Source of the DNA: Bacteroidales bacterium
GTDB lineage: Bacteria > Bacteroidota > Bacteroidia > Bacteroidales > VadinHA17
Length of the DNA: 64,000 bases
Direction of reading: 5' to 3'
NCBI GenBank assembly: GCA_016715075.1
Contig: JADKBK010000019.1
Span: forward strand, 1 to 64,000
Part shown: in pieces, positions 9,873 to 18,192 of the stretch
How the letters are laid out: each line of letters starts with the position of its first letter
Numbering within the stretch: the first letter of the stretch is position 1
Program-made: the position numbers and the translations under genes
The notes under the pieces: model-generated
What the model saw: only the letters and a program-made list of their open reading frames with translations
Told to the model about the DNA's origin: nothing
Database searches by the model: none

Positions 9873-9920
9873 TTCTCTGTGTTCCTCTGTGATTACTCTG
9901 TGACCCTCTGTGTAAGTTCT
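9873..9920 (-). repeat. CACAGAG iteron array, right end of GxxExxY unit
   Basis: On the plus strand it shows CTCTGTG at 9875, 9885, 9896 and 9906, spaced 10, 11 and 10 bases. This is the inverted counterpart of the array at 9446-9486. It lies between the GxxExxY start codon and the 3' end of the PorV-like gene. Confidence 0.85.
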
Positions 9921-9953
9921 TAATTACTATTTTATAAGGCAACTATTTCTTTG

Positions 9954-10781
9954 TTATTTAATTTTGAATATAAATGAAACAGAGGATGTTACTCCCAGCC
10001 GGTCATGGGTTGTGAAGCCGAGATCCATTGTTACAAACCCGATCTCATAGCCGGTCCCGAAGCAGAACGAGTTATTCCTGGTACTGAACCCCGCCCTGAG
10101 CCGGAGATTTTTTACAGCCTCATATTCAAATCCTGTCCTGAGAGTCAGATTGCTTCCGGAGCTCATTTCAGCTTCAGCACCGGCAAAAAGGATATTACTA
10201 AGGTCTATCCCTGCCCCGACAGAGAGTGAGACAGGCTGGTTATTTTTTCTTAAGGAATTTGGCAAAGGATTGAAGAGATGGCATCCCACTCTGATATTAT
10301 CAGCTGGCATAGCGATTAAACCGGCTTCAAAAGAAACAAACCGATGGGTGTTATATTCTCCTGATGTTCTTTCTGTAAAATAATCAATCTGGACTCCAGC
10401 CGCTATTTTTTCAGAAAGCTTTACTCCGCAGGCCAGTCCGGCTATATCGCGTTTAAAATCGGTGTATCCGAAATGTGAGTATACTGCTCCGACGGACGCT
10501 TTGCCAACCGGGATTATAGCGCCGGCTGTACTTGTGCCCAGTTCCTTGATCCCGAAGCGGTTCTCGTAGTTTACAGCAAACTGGGCTGTGTTATTAAATG
10601 GGAGCAGAGCCTGATTATGGAATGAAGACCAGAATCCCTCTTTTACGACACATGCATAGCCCATCCCTGCTTCACCTGCTCCGGCCTGAATGCCATAAGG
10701 AATTCCGCCGGAGGCGGTCATTTGAAGGAATAAAAAAATAAGAGAAACAGATATTTTCAGCAGCGAGCTCAACTGTTTCAA
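9954..10781 (-). CDS. PorV/PorQ-like outer membrane beta-barrel protein
   Basis: A 275-residue protein with a signal peptide (residues 1-26, hydrophobic ISVSLIFLFLQ) and alternating beta-strand segments typical of the small Bacteroidota barrels resembling PorV, PorQ or FadL: GEAGMGYACVV, then FHNQALL early on, and repeated AxVGAVYSHF and LRLRAGFS strands. The start is a TTG at 10781: a stop codon lies upstream in frame and no ATG fits. It is upstream of the helix-hairpin-helix barrel gene on the same strand, and the pair is interrupted by the GxxExxY unit. No type IX secretion genes accompany it, so a secretion role is not supported here. Confidence 0.65.
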   Translation of the reverse strand: MKQLSSLLKISVSLIFLFLQMTASGGIPYGIQAGAGEAGMGYACVVKEGFWSSFHNQALLPFNNTAQFAVNYENRFGIKELGTSTAGAIIPVGKASVGAVYSHFGYTDFKRDIAGLACGVKLSEKIAAGVQIDYFTERTSGEYNTHRFVSFEAGLIAMPADNIRVGCHLFNPLPNSLRKNNQPVSLSVGAGIDLSNILFAGAEAEMSSGSNLTLRTGFEYEAVKNLRLRAGFSTRNNSFCFGTGYEIGFVTMDLGFTTHDRLGVTSSVSFIFKIK

Positions 10782-10845
10782 AAATGTACCCCTAATTTAC
10801 AAAAAAAAAGCTAAATCCCTATAAAGGAATCAAGCTTTTTTTCTG

Positions 10846-10943
10846 TTTTCTCTGTGATTCTCTGTGTCTCCTCTGTGTTCTCTGTGTCAGTTCTTCAAAA
10901 GATTACACAGAGGGCACGGAGGAGGCACAGAGAGCCACAGAGG
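10846..10943. repeat. Paired CTCTGTG / CACAGAG arrays without an enclosed gene
   Basis: The left half has four CTCTGTG at 10850, 10860, 10871 and 10880. After 19 bases (TCAGTTCTTCAAAAGATTA) the right half has CACAGAG at 10906, a one-mismatch CACGGAG at 10915, then CACAGAG at 10926 and 10936. The order is that of the right end of the GxxExxY unit followed directly by a left end. The AGTTCTT just after the left half also follows the right array of the unit at 9914-9920. The last heptamer ends 6 bases from the purE stop. Confidence 0.8.
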
Positions 10944-10948
10944 ACGAA

Positions 10949-11455
10949 TTAGTTTGTTTTGTAGTCGTACTTCACCTTTTGAAGTTCTGCATTGGCTTCA
11001 ACGATTTTCTTCTTGAGTGATTCCTTGTATTTTGATACCTCTTTGAGCACTTCAGGATCCCCGGTGGCTATAATCTGGGCAGCAAGTATCCCTGCATTCT
11101 GTGCGGCATTGATCCCCACAGTTGCCACAGGGATTCCCGGAGGCATCTGGAGTATTGAAAGAATGGAATCGAGCCCTTCAAGGGAAGCTTTTATCGGAAC
11201 CCCTATAACCGGAAGCGAAGTCATCGCTGCAATGACACCAGGAAGATGAGCTGCCATACCTGCCGCAGCGATGATAACTTTAATACCGCGTGATGAGGCA
11301 TTTTTTGCAAAAACCTCAACCTCTTCCGGGGTCCTGTGGGCTGACAGTGCATTCATCTCAAAAGGTATCCTGAAACTGTTCAGTATTTCGGCTGTTTTTT
11401 CCATCACAGGAAGGTCAGAAGTGCTGCCCATTATGATGCTTACAATTGGTTTCAT
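10949..11455 (-). CDS. purE: N5-carboxyaminoimidazole ribonucleotide mutase
   Basis: Class I PurE of de novo purine synthesis, rearranging N5-CAIR to CAIR. The N-terminal GSTSDLPVM (10-18) binds the phosphate and His40 in ALSAHRTP is the catalytic histidine. AAAGMAAHLPGVIA and GVPIKASLEGLDSILSILQMP follow as in the family. The 168-residue length is normal. It is divergent from hpt, with which it shares a purine theme. No purK is adjacent. Its 3' end directly abuts a CACAGAG array. Confidence 0.97.
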   Translation of the reverse strand: MKPIVSIIMGSTSDLPVMEKTAEILNSFRIPFEMNALSAHRTPEEVEVFAKNASSRGIKVIIAAAGMAAHLPGVIAAMTSLPVIGVPIKASLEGLDSILSILQMPPGIPVATVGINAAQNAGILAAQIIATGDPEVLKEVSKYKESLKKKIVEANAELQKVKYDYKTN

Positions 11456-11548
11456 TTAAAATAAAATTAATTTAACTTACTGATAAGGACAAAAATAAGG
11501 TATTATTTTCATATTTTCGCACCGGCTAACAGTTCAAAGCCAACGGTC

Positions 11549-12083
11549 ATGAATGAAATCTGCATACTTGGCAAAAACTTCCGGGAATTTATTCCTGAAG
11601 AGGAGATAAAAAGACGGGTTGAGGAGCTTTACAGGCAGATTAACAGCGATCTGGCTGACAAGGATGTGATATTTCTTGGAATTCTGAATGGCGCATTTCT
11701 TTTGCTGCAGATCTTTTCAGGCGCATTCAGTTTCCTTCAAAATATCGTTTGTAAAGCTTGCGTCCTATGAGGGTACAAGTTCTTCAGGCGCTATCCGGGA
11801 ACTGATAGGGTGGAATGACGAGATAAAGAATAAGACAATTGTTATAATTGAAGACATTGTTGATACCGGAAATACTATTGAGCGTATTGTAGGTGAACTG
11901 CTGATCAGGAAGGCATATGAGATAAAAATTGCAGCATTATTTTTCAAGCCTGCGGCCTACCTGAAGAGTATTGATATTGATTATGTCGGATTTGAAATAC
12001 CCGATAATTTTGTTGTAGGTTACGGTCTTGACTACGACGGCTATGGACGTAACCTGCCATCTGTTTATACATTAGTTAGTTAA
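11549..12083 (+). CDS. hpt: hypoxanthine phosphoribosyltransferase, frameshifted
   Basis: Purine salvage enzyme converting hypoxanthine or guanine to the nucleotide with PRPP. The first open frame (from ATG 11549) contains FLGILNGAF and the last (ending 12083) contains ISFVKLASYEGTSSSG, the PRPP motif VIIEDIVDTGNT, and YVGFEIPDNFVVGYGLDYDGYGRNLP. The missing middle is in a third frame between about 11702 and 11745, reading AADLFRRIQFPSK. Two single-base deletions, in the TTTT of CTTTTG and the AAAA of CAAAAT, restore the whole protein of about 178 residues. Both lie in homopolymers, so sequencing error is the simplest explanation. An upstream TATTTTCG near 11513 is a near match to the -7 box. 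Confidence 0.9.
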
Positions 12084-12160
12084 GGGTGTGTACTACTAAA
12101 TGTAAATAACAGGAAAAATTAAATATACTTTACATGCCCCAATAAAATTTATTCTATTCT

Positions 12161-12736
12161 ATGGTTAATTTTCTGATTTTTGGCCCTCCGGGTTCAGGTA
12201 AGGGAACACAGTCTGTAAGACTTGCTGAGAAATTCAATTTAATTCATCTTTCAACAGGTGATATGCTTAGGGCGGAAATAGCCGCTGGTACTGAGCTTGG
12301 TAAAAAGATGAGCCAGATCATGTCAAAGGGAGAACTGGTACCTGATGAGGTTGTGATTGAAATGATTGCCTTTAAAATTGATAACAGCAGGGATGCTGCA
12401 GGATTTCTTTTTGATGGTTTTCCACGCACCGTATCACAGACAGAGGCTCTTGAAAAAATGCTTAATGAAAGAGGCATGAAAATCGACAGTATGCTTGTTC
12501 TGGATGTGGATCATGATGAACTGGTAAAGAGACTGATAGCCAGGGCTGAATTATCAGGCAGACCTGATGATAAAGACCCCGCTGTAATTGAAAACAGGAT
12601 TGATGTATATAAGGAGAAGACTGAGCCTATAATTGAGTATTGCAGCAAAAGAGGAATCTATCAGCCGGTAAACGGCATGGGAACAATCGAAGATATCTTC
12701 GGAAGGCTCACTGGATATATGAAAGAAATCATTTAA
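12161..12736 (+). CDS. adk: adenylate kinase
   Basis: Cytoplasmic ATP:AMP phosphotransferase. Walker A GPPGSGKGTQ is at residues 8-17, the AMP-binding HLSTGDMLR follows, and FLFDGFPRT is the conserved block near residue 84. The LID region is the short type (LIARAELSGRPDD without zinc cysteines), and the length is 191 residues. It lies between hpt and obgE on the plus strand, as in many Bacteroidales. A C-rich repeat separates it from obgE. Confidence 0.97.
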   Translation: MVNFLIFGPPGSGKGTQSVRLAEKFNLIHLSTGDMLRAEIAAGTELGKKMSQIMSKGELVPDEVVIEMIAFKIDNSRDAAGFLFDGFPRTVSQTEALEKMLNERGMKIDSMLVLDVDHDELVKRLIARAELSGRPDDKDPAVIENRIDVYKEKTEPIIEYCSKRGIYQPVNGMGTIEDIFGRLTGYMKEII

Positions 12737-12751
12737 AACGCTCTGTGAATT

Positions 12752-12836
12752 CACCCCCTCCAGCCCCCCCCCGGAGGGGGGGATGACACACGTGATAGAA
12801 GATGTTTTAGCCCCCCCCTTGGGGGGGATGGGGGGT
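12752..12836. repeat. C/G-run inverted repeats (MITE-like), copy 2
   Basis: Two C-run/G-run hairpins in succession (CCCCCCCCCGGAGGGGGGG and CCCCCCCCTTGGGGGGG), with a CACACGTG-containing spacer. It resembles the repeats at 3989-4058 and 48960-49036 and lies between adk and obgE, where it could act as a terminator-like hairpin or be a remnant of a small mobile repeat. Confidence 0.6.
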
Positions 12837-12864
12837 CGTAAAAATTAAGGAGAAAAGCCAAATT

Positions 12865-13857
12865 ATGAGCGGATCGAACTTTGTTGATTATGTAAAAATT
12901 TATTGCCGTTCCGGGAAGGGAGGAGCAGGATCTGCTCATTTCCGCAGGGAGAAATTTGAACCTAAGGGTGGACCTGATGGTGGTGACGGAGGACGCGGCG
13001 GGCACATTATTCTGCAGGGGAATGATCAGATGTGGACTCTGCTCCACCTTAAATACCAGCGCCATATATTTGCCGGTAACGGAGGGTCGGGAAGCAAACA
13101 GCAATCGACAGGCGCTGACGGGAAGGATGTCACCGTACAGGTCCCCCTCGGAACTATTGCGAAAAACTGCACCACAGGTGAGGTCCTCTTTGAGATTACC
13201 ACTCATGGTGATGAAAAGATCCTTGCAAAGGGAGGCAGAGGCGGACAGGGAAATACCCATTTCAAAACAGCAACTCATCAGGCACCCAGGTATGCTCAAC
13301 CCGGAGAACCGGCCGTGGAGGAGGAGTTTATTCTCGAGCTTAAGATCCTTGCGGATGTTGGCCTTGTCGGATTTCCAAATGCCGGGAAATCGACACTTCT
13401 TTCAGTAGTATCTGCAGCCAAACCTAAAATTGCCGATTACGCTTTCACAACCCTTGTGCCAAACCTGGGTATCGTAAGCTACAGAGACAATAAATCTTTT
13501 GTAATGGCCGATATTCCCGGCATTATTGAAGGAGCCCATGAGGGAAAAGGCTTGGGAATAAGATTTTTAAGACATATTGAGAGAAATTCAATGCTCCTTT
13601 TTATGATCCCCGCCGACAGCAAAAATATCAGGGAGGAGTATGAAATTCTGGTTAATGAACTCAGAATGTATAATCCTGAGCTTCTTGATAAGAAAAGATT
13701 ACTCGCAATATCAAAGTCGGATATGCTTGACGAGGAATTGATGAAAGAGATCAGAAAGGATCTGCCGGATATTTCAAGAGTGTTTATCTCAGCCCTTACC
13801 GGGCAGGGAATAGTCACCCTGAAGGATATGATATGGAAAGCGCTAAATAACGAATAA
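12865..13857 (+). CDS. obgE: Obg family GTPase
   Basis: Ribosome-associated GTPase involved in 50S assembly and stress control. The glycine-rich Obg fold occupies residues 1 to about 158 (GGDGGRGG, then AKGGRGGQGN). The G domain follows with GFPNAGKST (G1, about 169-177), DIPGIIEGAHEGKGLG (G3) and SKSDMLD (G4-like). Length 330 means no C-terminal extension. ATG 12865 is preceded by AGGAGAAA at a good distance. It starts a long plus-strand run with PAP2, lplA, plsC, mutS-like and further genes. Confidence 0.96.
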   Translation: MSGSNFVDYVKIYCRSGKGGAGSAHFRREKFEPKGGPDGGDGGRGGHIILQGNDQMWTLLHLKYQRHIFAGNGGSGSKQQSTGADGKDVTVQVPLGTIAKNCTTGEVLFEITTHGDEKILAKGGRGGQGNTHFKTATHQAPRYAQPGEPAVEEEFILELKILADVGLVGFPNAGKSTLLSVVSAAKPKIADYAFTTLVPNLGIVSYRDNKSFVMADIPGIIEGAHEGKGLGIRFLRHIERNSMLLFMIPADSKNIREEYEILVNELRMYNPELLDKKRLLAISKSDMLDEELMKEIRKDLPDISRVFISALTGQGIVTLKDMIWKALNNE

Positions 13858-13865
13858 TCACAGCC

Positions 13866-14444
13866 ATGCTGGAAAGTCTTGATCAACAGCTTTTCCTCTT
13901 TCTTAATTCAATCAATTCCCCTTTCTGGGACAAGATAATGCACGCCGTGAGCGGCGTACTGACCTGGGTGCCGCTTTACCTGGCCATACTCATATATCTG
14001 GGATTAAAATATAAGAGGAAGTTCATTATAATATTGCTTTTTATTATTCTTGCTGCAACACTCGCCGACCAGCTGTCAGTGCATCTTTTCAAAAATGTTT
14101 TTCACAGGCTGCGTCCCTGCCATGAACCATCACTGGAGGGACTTGTCCACCTGGTTGACGGAAAATGCGGAGGATTATACGGTTTTGTATCCTCTCATGC
14201 TGCCAATTCATTCAATATTGCACTTATCAGCCTCCTGCTCATAAGGAAAAGATGGTTTACAATCTCAATAATTCTCTGGGCGCTGACTGTAGGTTACAGC
14301 AGAATTTATCTGGGAGTTCACTATCCGGGAGATGTAATTTGCGGATCCATCTTTGGAGCATTGATAGGTTGGGGAATCTATGAACTCTACATGCTGACAG
14401 ACAGGAAGATCCTCCAAAAAAGGAAGTTTTTTGCCTCAATCTGA
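13866..14444 (+). CDS. PAP2-family membrane phosphatase
   Basis: A 192-residue integral membrane acid phosphatase. The three catalytic motifs are present: KX6RP (Lys76 to Arg83-Pro84), SSH in FVSSHAANS (a variant of PSGH, His111) and SRX5HX3D (Ser145, Arg146, His152, Asp156). About five hydrophobic segments are visible. Likely substrates are lipid phosphates such as undecaprenyl pyrophosphate or phosphatidic acid; the sequence does not decide. It starts 8 bases after obgE and is probably cotranscribed. Confidence 0.9.
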   Translation: MLESLDQQLFLFLNSINSPFWDKIMHAVSGVLTWVPLYLAILIYLGLKYKRKFIIILLFIILAATLADQLSVHLFKNVFHRLRPCHEPSLEGLVHLVDGKCGGLYGFVSSHAANSFNIALISLLLIRKRWFTISIILWALTVGYSRIYLGVHYPGDVICGSIFGALIGWGIYELYMLTDRKILQKRKFFASI

Positions 14445-14463
14445 TGCAATACTCCACAACCGC

Positions 14464-15414
14464 ATGCAACTGATCAACCTGGAATCAACGGATCCATTCT
14501 ATTATCTTGCTCTTGAAGAAGTGCTTCTCAAGAAATCGCAGAGCGACTATCTGATCCTTGCTGTTAATGATCCTTCGGTTATTATTGGCAAGCATCAGTC
14601 CGCTCACAGGGAGGTAAGCACTAAGTTTATTACAGAGAATAGGATCCCGGTTATAAGGAGGATCTCCGGCGGCGGTACTGTATTTCATGATGCCGGAAAC
14701 CTGAATTTTTCCTTTATAAGGCAGAGTGAAGAGGGGAAACAGGTCGATTTCAGGAAGTACACCAGGCCGGTTATTGACTTTCTTATTTCAGTTGGAGCAG
14801 CTGCAAAATTTGAGGGGAAAAATGATATAAAGATCAATGGATTAAAGATCTCAGGGAATGCAGAGCACGTTCACCGGAACCGCGTACTTCATCATGGAAC
14901 ACTGCTATTCAATACTTCATTGGAGATGCTGAGAAAATCTATCCGTCAGGATAAATCGGGATACATCACCAGGGCTGTCGATTCTAATCCCTCCTCAGTG
15001 ATAAACCTGAAAGAAATACTTAAAGATTTCAGTGATATCAGGGAGTTCAGTAAATCAATGATTAATCATTTTTACCTCAATATTCCGGACCTTGAACAAG
15101 GTATCCTGGTACAGCATTATACTGAAGAGGCTGTCTCACTTGCTGAATCCAAATACAGGCAATGGAACTGGAATTTTGCTTACGGACCTGATTATCACTT
15201 TAAGAATAGCTTCAATTTTAATAATACCCTTCATACTGTTCTGCTCCATATCAGCAACGGTATTGTCACTCAATCCACTATTGACGGGAGTGATACAATG
15301 AGATCCTTTGCTGAAAAGTTAAAAGGTTGCAGACATATGGTTACCGATTTTACAGATCTTTTTGAAAAAGAAAATATTCTTATTCCGACAGGGGAGATAT
15401 TTAATTTCTTTTAA
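14464..15414 (+). CDS. lplA: lipoate-protein ligase
   Basis: Attaches free lipoate to lipoyl domains with ATP, a salvage route beside the LipA/LipB pathway at 4.1-5.7 kb. The BPL_LplA fold motif RRISGGGTVFHD (65-76) and the catalytic lysine region NGLKISGNAEH (Lys128) are clear. A C-terminal accessory domain is present (YRQWNWNFAYGPDYHF onward). Length is 316 residues from the ATG at 14464. An alternative ATG at 14431 would overlap the PAP2 gene and adds residues not expected in the family. Confidence 0.93.
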   Translation: MQLINLESTDPFYYLALEEVLLKKSQSDYLILAVNDPSVIIGKHQSAHREVSTKFITENRIPVIRRISGGGTVFHDAGNLNFSFIRQSEEGKQVDFRKYTRPVIDFLISVGAAAKFEGKNDIKINGLKISGNAEHVHRNRVLHHGTLLFNTSLEMLRKSIRQDKSGYITRAVDSNPSSVINLKEILKDFSDIREFSKSMINHFYLNIPDLEQGILVQHYTEEAVSLAESKYRQWNWNFAYGPDYHFKNSFNFNNTLHTVLLHISNGIVTQSTIDGSDTMRSFAEKLKGCRHMVTDFTDLFEKENILIPTGEIFNFF

Positions 15415-15464
15415 TTTGTAAAATTAAGAAGTGGAGGTCGCTGATTGTACGATATTCATTCCAA

Positions 15465-16211
15465 ATGGACATTTTTAAGTCAATAATAGTCTGGTTTACA
15501 GCGCTTTGTTATACGGGAATCTTATTCCCTCTGACATTTGTTATCTGGTTGCTGGCACTCCCGTTTGACAGGCAGAGGTTTGTTACTCACTGGTTCCTTG
15601 TATACCAGGCCTTTGTCCTGACAGCGTTGATACCCATTTGGAAAGTAAGAGTAGATGGAAGGGAAAAGGCTGAGAGGGGAACAACATATGTTATAATTGC
15701 CAATCATCAGTCGATACTTGATATTCTGATGATAAACAGACTGAGATACAGATTTAAATGGATCTCAAAAATTGAAAATACCTCCGTTCCCGTTCTTGGC
15801 TGGTATTTGAGAATGGCAGGATACATTACAGTTGACAGGGGCAATGAAGAAAGCAAGGCAAAGATGCTTGAGCAATCATACAATTGTCTTAAGCAGGGCA
15901 TTTCAATAATGATTTTTCCGGAAGGCACCCGTTCAGTTAACGGAGAGATAGGTTTTTATAAAAGAGGCGCTTTCCAGCTGGCCATTCAGGCAGGTATTCC
16001 TATCCTGCCTGTTATAATTGACGGCACAGCTGGAATACTTCCCAAGCACGGACTGAAATTCCGCAGTGGTTATCAAGTGAATATAAAGGTACTTGATCCT
16101 GTTTATCCTGCTGAATTCGTTTCAGAAAATCCGGATCTCCTTGCAATTGAGATGAACAGGATTATGAGATCTGATCTAAACAAATTGAAAGAGCGCGATG
16201 TGTCGCTTTAA
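15465..16211 (+). CDS. plsC: 1-acyl-sn-glycerol-3-phosphate acyltransferase
   Basis: Membrane-associated acyltransferase of phospholipid synthesis, adding the sn-2 acyl chain to lysophosphatidic acid. The HX4D catalytic motif is NHQSILD (His81, Asp86), FPEGTRS is near residue 152, and GIPILPVIIDGT is the last family block. An N-terminal hydrophobic region (residues 7-31 and 44-60) anchors it. Length is 248 residues. It is followed after 6 bases by the MutS-like gene. Confidence 0.93.
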   Translation: MDIFKSIIVWFTALCYTGILFPLTFVIWLLALPFDRQRFVTHWFLVYQAFVLTALIPIWKVRVDGREKAERGTTYVIIANHQSILDILMINRLRYRFKWISKIENTSVPVLGWYLRMAGYITVDRGNEESKAKMLEQSYNCLKQGISIMIFPEGTRSVNGEIGFYKRGAFQLAIQAGIPILPVIIDGTAGILPKHGLKFRSGYQVNIKVLDPVYPAEFVSENPDLLAIEMNRIMRSDLNKLKERDVSL

Positions 16212-16217
16212 TATAAA

Positions 16218-18020
16218 ATGGAAAATTCCGGTTTAAGAGAGAAATATCAAAAGGCAGCTGAAAACTACAGCCTGCTTGAGGCAAAGGAAGATAAAGTCCT
16301 CCTGTTGCTTTCCGTTCTCAGGTTTGTTGTATTCGTGGGTGGTCTGATACTTATCTGGCTTTCATTTGTAAATAGTTTAGCAGCCGGATTTATTCTGACA
16401 CCTGTGCTGGCAGTATTGTTTCTCTATTTTCTGAAATTGTATGCTGACCATTCCGGGAAAAAGATCTTCCTGGGAAATCTTGCACTTGTGAACAGGAATG
16501 AGGCTGCTGCAGTTACGGGCGATCTGTCTGCTTTTGAAGATGGCAGTTCCTATATTAATCCGCATCACGATTTTACAAACGATGTGGACATGTTCGGCAG
16601 TGGTTCTCTTTTCCGGTATCTCAACCGAACAGTAACAGGTTATGGCCGTGATATTCTGGCTGGATGGTTGTCGGATCCTTACGCACTAACAGGTCAGCTG
16701 ATTCAACGTCAGGAGGCTATACAGGAACTCTCCGTAAAGTTAAAATGGCGTCAGGATTTCATTGCGACCGGAATGAAGAAGCCACTTGAAAAAAGCCATA
16801 TAGCCGGCCTTATGAAGTGGCTGAACGAAAGCCCTGCTATAAGCTCAGGACTGCTCAGGGGATTATTGCGTTATTTATTGCCGGCAGCATCGGTTCTGCT
16901 GCTGCTGCTTGTTGTCACAGGAGTTGTACACTATTCTGCTTTTACTTTTATTTTTCTTTTTAACCTCTTAATCGTTACTGCAGGTCTGAAAAGAACCAAT
17001 AACATACATCAGGTGCTGACAGGAATGACAAATTATTTATCTTCCATAAGTGAGCTGCTGAATACATTTGACAAAGAATTATTTCATTCTGTTATTCTGG
17101 ACGAGGTAAAGCAGAATATCTCCGGAAGCAAAGTTTCAGCTGCCAATTCATCAAAGCGACTGACCAGGCTGATACAGGCGTTTGATGCCAGGTTGAATAT
17201 TATTGTGGGATTTGTCCTGAATGGATTATTGTTATGGGATTATCATTGTATTTACAGGCTCGAAAAATGGAAATCTGAAAACAGGAAGAATTTTCCTGTA
17301 TGGATGGAGATGATTGGGCAGATCGATGCGTATATCAGTCTGGCAAACTATGCATTTAATAATCCCGGATTTATATACTCGGAGATTTCAGACGAAAGGA
17401 GCATATTATCAACTAGTTCGGCAGGTCATCCCCTTATAAGTGAGAGTAAGAGGGTTTGCAATGATTTTAAGATTGAAAGTTCAGGCAATGTATGCATTAT
17501 TTCAGGTGCGAATATGTCGGGAAAAAGTACTTTTTTAAGGACTATCGCAGTGAATTTTATTCTTGGTATGGCAGGAGCGCCTGTTTGTGCAGTGGAAATG
17601 ATTTTTACACCGTTAAAACTATTCACAAGTATGCGCACAACAGATTCTCTTTCAAATAATGAATCATACTTTTATGCTGAGCTGAGGCGGCTGAAAATGC
17701 TGAAGGCAGCAATTGAAAACGGAGAACCTGTTTTATTTATCCTTGATGAAATACTCAAAGGGACAAATTCAGCTGACAAGAGTCTGGGATCAAGGCTATT
17801 CATGAAGCGGATCGTTGAACTTGGAGGAACTGGATTGATTGCAACTCACGACATCTCACTTGGTGAGATGGAAAAAGAGTATCCCGGCACTGTCTTCAAT
17901 AAGTGTTTTGAGATTGAGATAGAAGGTGAAACAATAAAATTCGACTATAAGCTTCAGGACGGTATAACCCATAAAATGAATGCTGCGATTCTGATGAAAC
18001 AGATGGGCATCCTTGATTAG
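16218..18020 (+). CDS. membrane-anchored MutS-like ATPase
   Basis: A 600-residue protein with a MutS-type C-terminal ATPase: Walker A GANMSGKSTFLRT (about 430-442), FTSMRTTDSLSNNESYFYAEL signature, Walker B LFILDEILKGTNS (about 507-519) and the ATHDISLGEM switch. The mismatch-recognition and connector domains of true MutS are missing. Instead there are two hydrophobic hairpins, about residues 27-75 and 213-255, which predict membrane attachment. The middle (about 130-400) resembles the lever/core domain. It is therefore not a standard mismatch-repair protein; the substrate is unknown. It sits between plsC and parE on the same strand. Confidence 0.85.
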   Translation: MENSGLREKYQKAAENYSLLEAKEDKVLLLLSVLRFVVFVGGLILIWLSFVNSLAAGFILTPVLAVLFLYFLKLYADHSGKKIFLGNLALVNRNEAAAVTGDLSAFEDGSSYINPHHDFTNDVDMFGSGSLFRYLNRTVTGYGRDILAGWLSDPYALTGQLIQRQEAIQELSVKLKWRQDFIATGMKKPLEKSHIAGLMKWLNESPAISSGLLRGLLRYLLPAASVLLLLLVVTGVVHYSAFTFIFLFNLLIVTAGLKRTNNIHQVLTGMTNYLSSISELLNTFDKELFHSVILDEVKQNISGSKVSAANSSKRLTRLIQAFDARLNIIVGFVLNGLLLWDYHCIYRLEKWKSENRKNFPVWMEMIGQIDAYISLANYAFNNPGFIYSEISDERSILSTSSAGHPLISESKRVCNDFKIESSGNVCIISGANMSGKSTFLRTIAVNFILGMAGAPVCAVEMIFTPLKLFTSMRTTDSLSNNESYFYAELRRLKMLKAAIENGEPVLFILDEILKGTNSADKSLGSRLFMKRIVELGGTGLIATHDISLGEMEKEYPGTVFNKCFEIEIEGETIKFDYKLQDGITHKMNAAILMKQMGILD

Positions 18021-18168
18021 ATAAGCAAATTTTTCAACAATTTTTCCTGATCTGCAAAAGTCAATTAATCAGCGGAATCTTATATTTAATAACTTTTTGT
18101 GATATTTTTTTATAAGAATTTCAGACGGTTTGTTGAAAAATTGACAAGAAAGGCCTCATCTAAATCGT

Positions 18169-18176
18169 TATATTTG
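18169..18176 (+). promoter_or_regulatory. -7 promoter element upstream of parE
   Basis: TATATTTG fits the TAnnTTTG consensus 16 bases before the parE ATG; the leader would be very short. The -33 box is not clear (a TTGAC lies somewhat too far upstream). Confidence 0.45.
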
Positions 18177-18192
18177 CGCAAAATTCTGCAAG

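Larger units (their letters stand above)
9446..9920 (-). mobile_element. GxxExxY gene flanked by inverted CACAGAG iteron arrays (putative mobile unit)
   Basis: The left end has four CACAGAG heptamers starting at 9449, 9459, 9470 and 9479. The right end has four CTCTGTG heptamers starting at 9875, 9885, 9896 and 9906, in inverted orientation. Between them lies a single gene, the GxxExxY protein at 9487-9858, whose stop codon begins one base after the last left heptamer. Outer flanks TTACACAGAG (left) and its counterpart CTCTGTGTAA (right) are also inverted copies. The unit separates two genes that look like an outer-membrane gene pair. There is no transposase. Calling it mobile is inference from the symmetry, the intrusion between the pair, and the further arrays elsewhere in the window. 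Confidence 0.5.

Noticed and set aside
9446..10943. Regular short repeats as a CRISPR array
   Set aside because: Heptamers with 2-4 base gaps, degenerate and inverted; no spacers of usual length and no cas genes.
12751..13299. 182-residue minus-strand ORF
   Set aside because: Antisense to obgE and the C-rich repeat; composition is a shadow (long serine and proline runs from the glycine-rich Obg fold).
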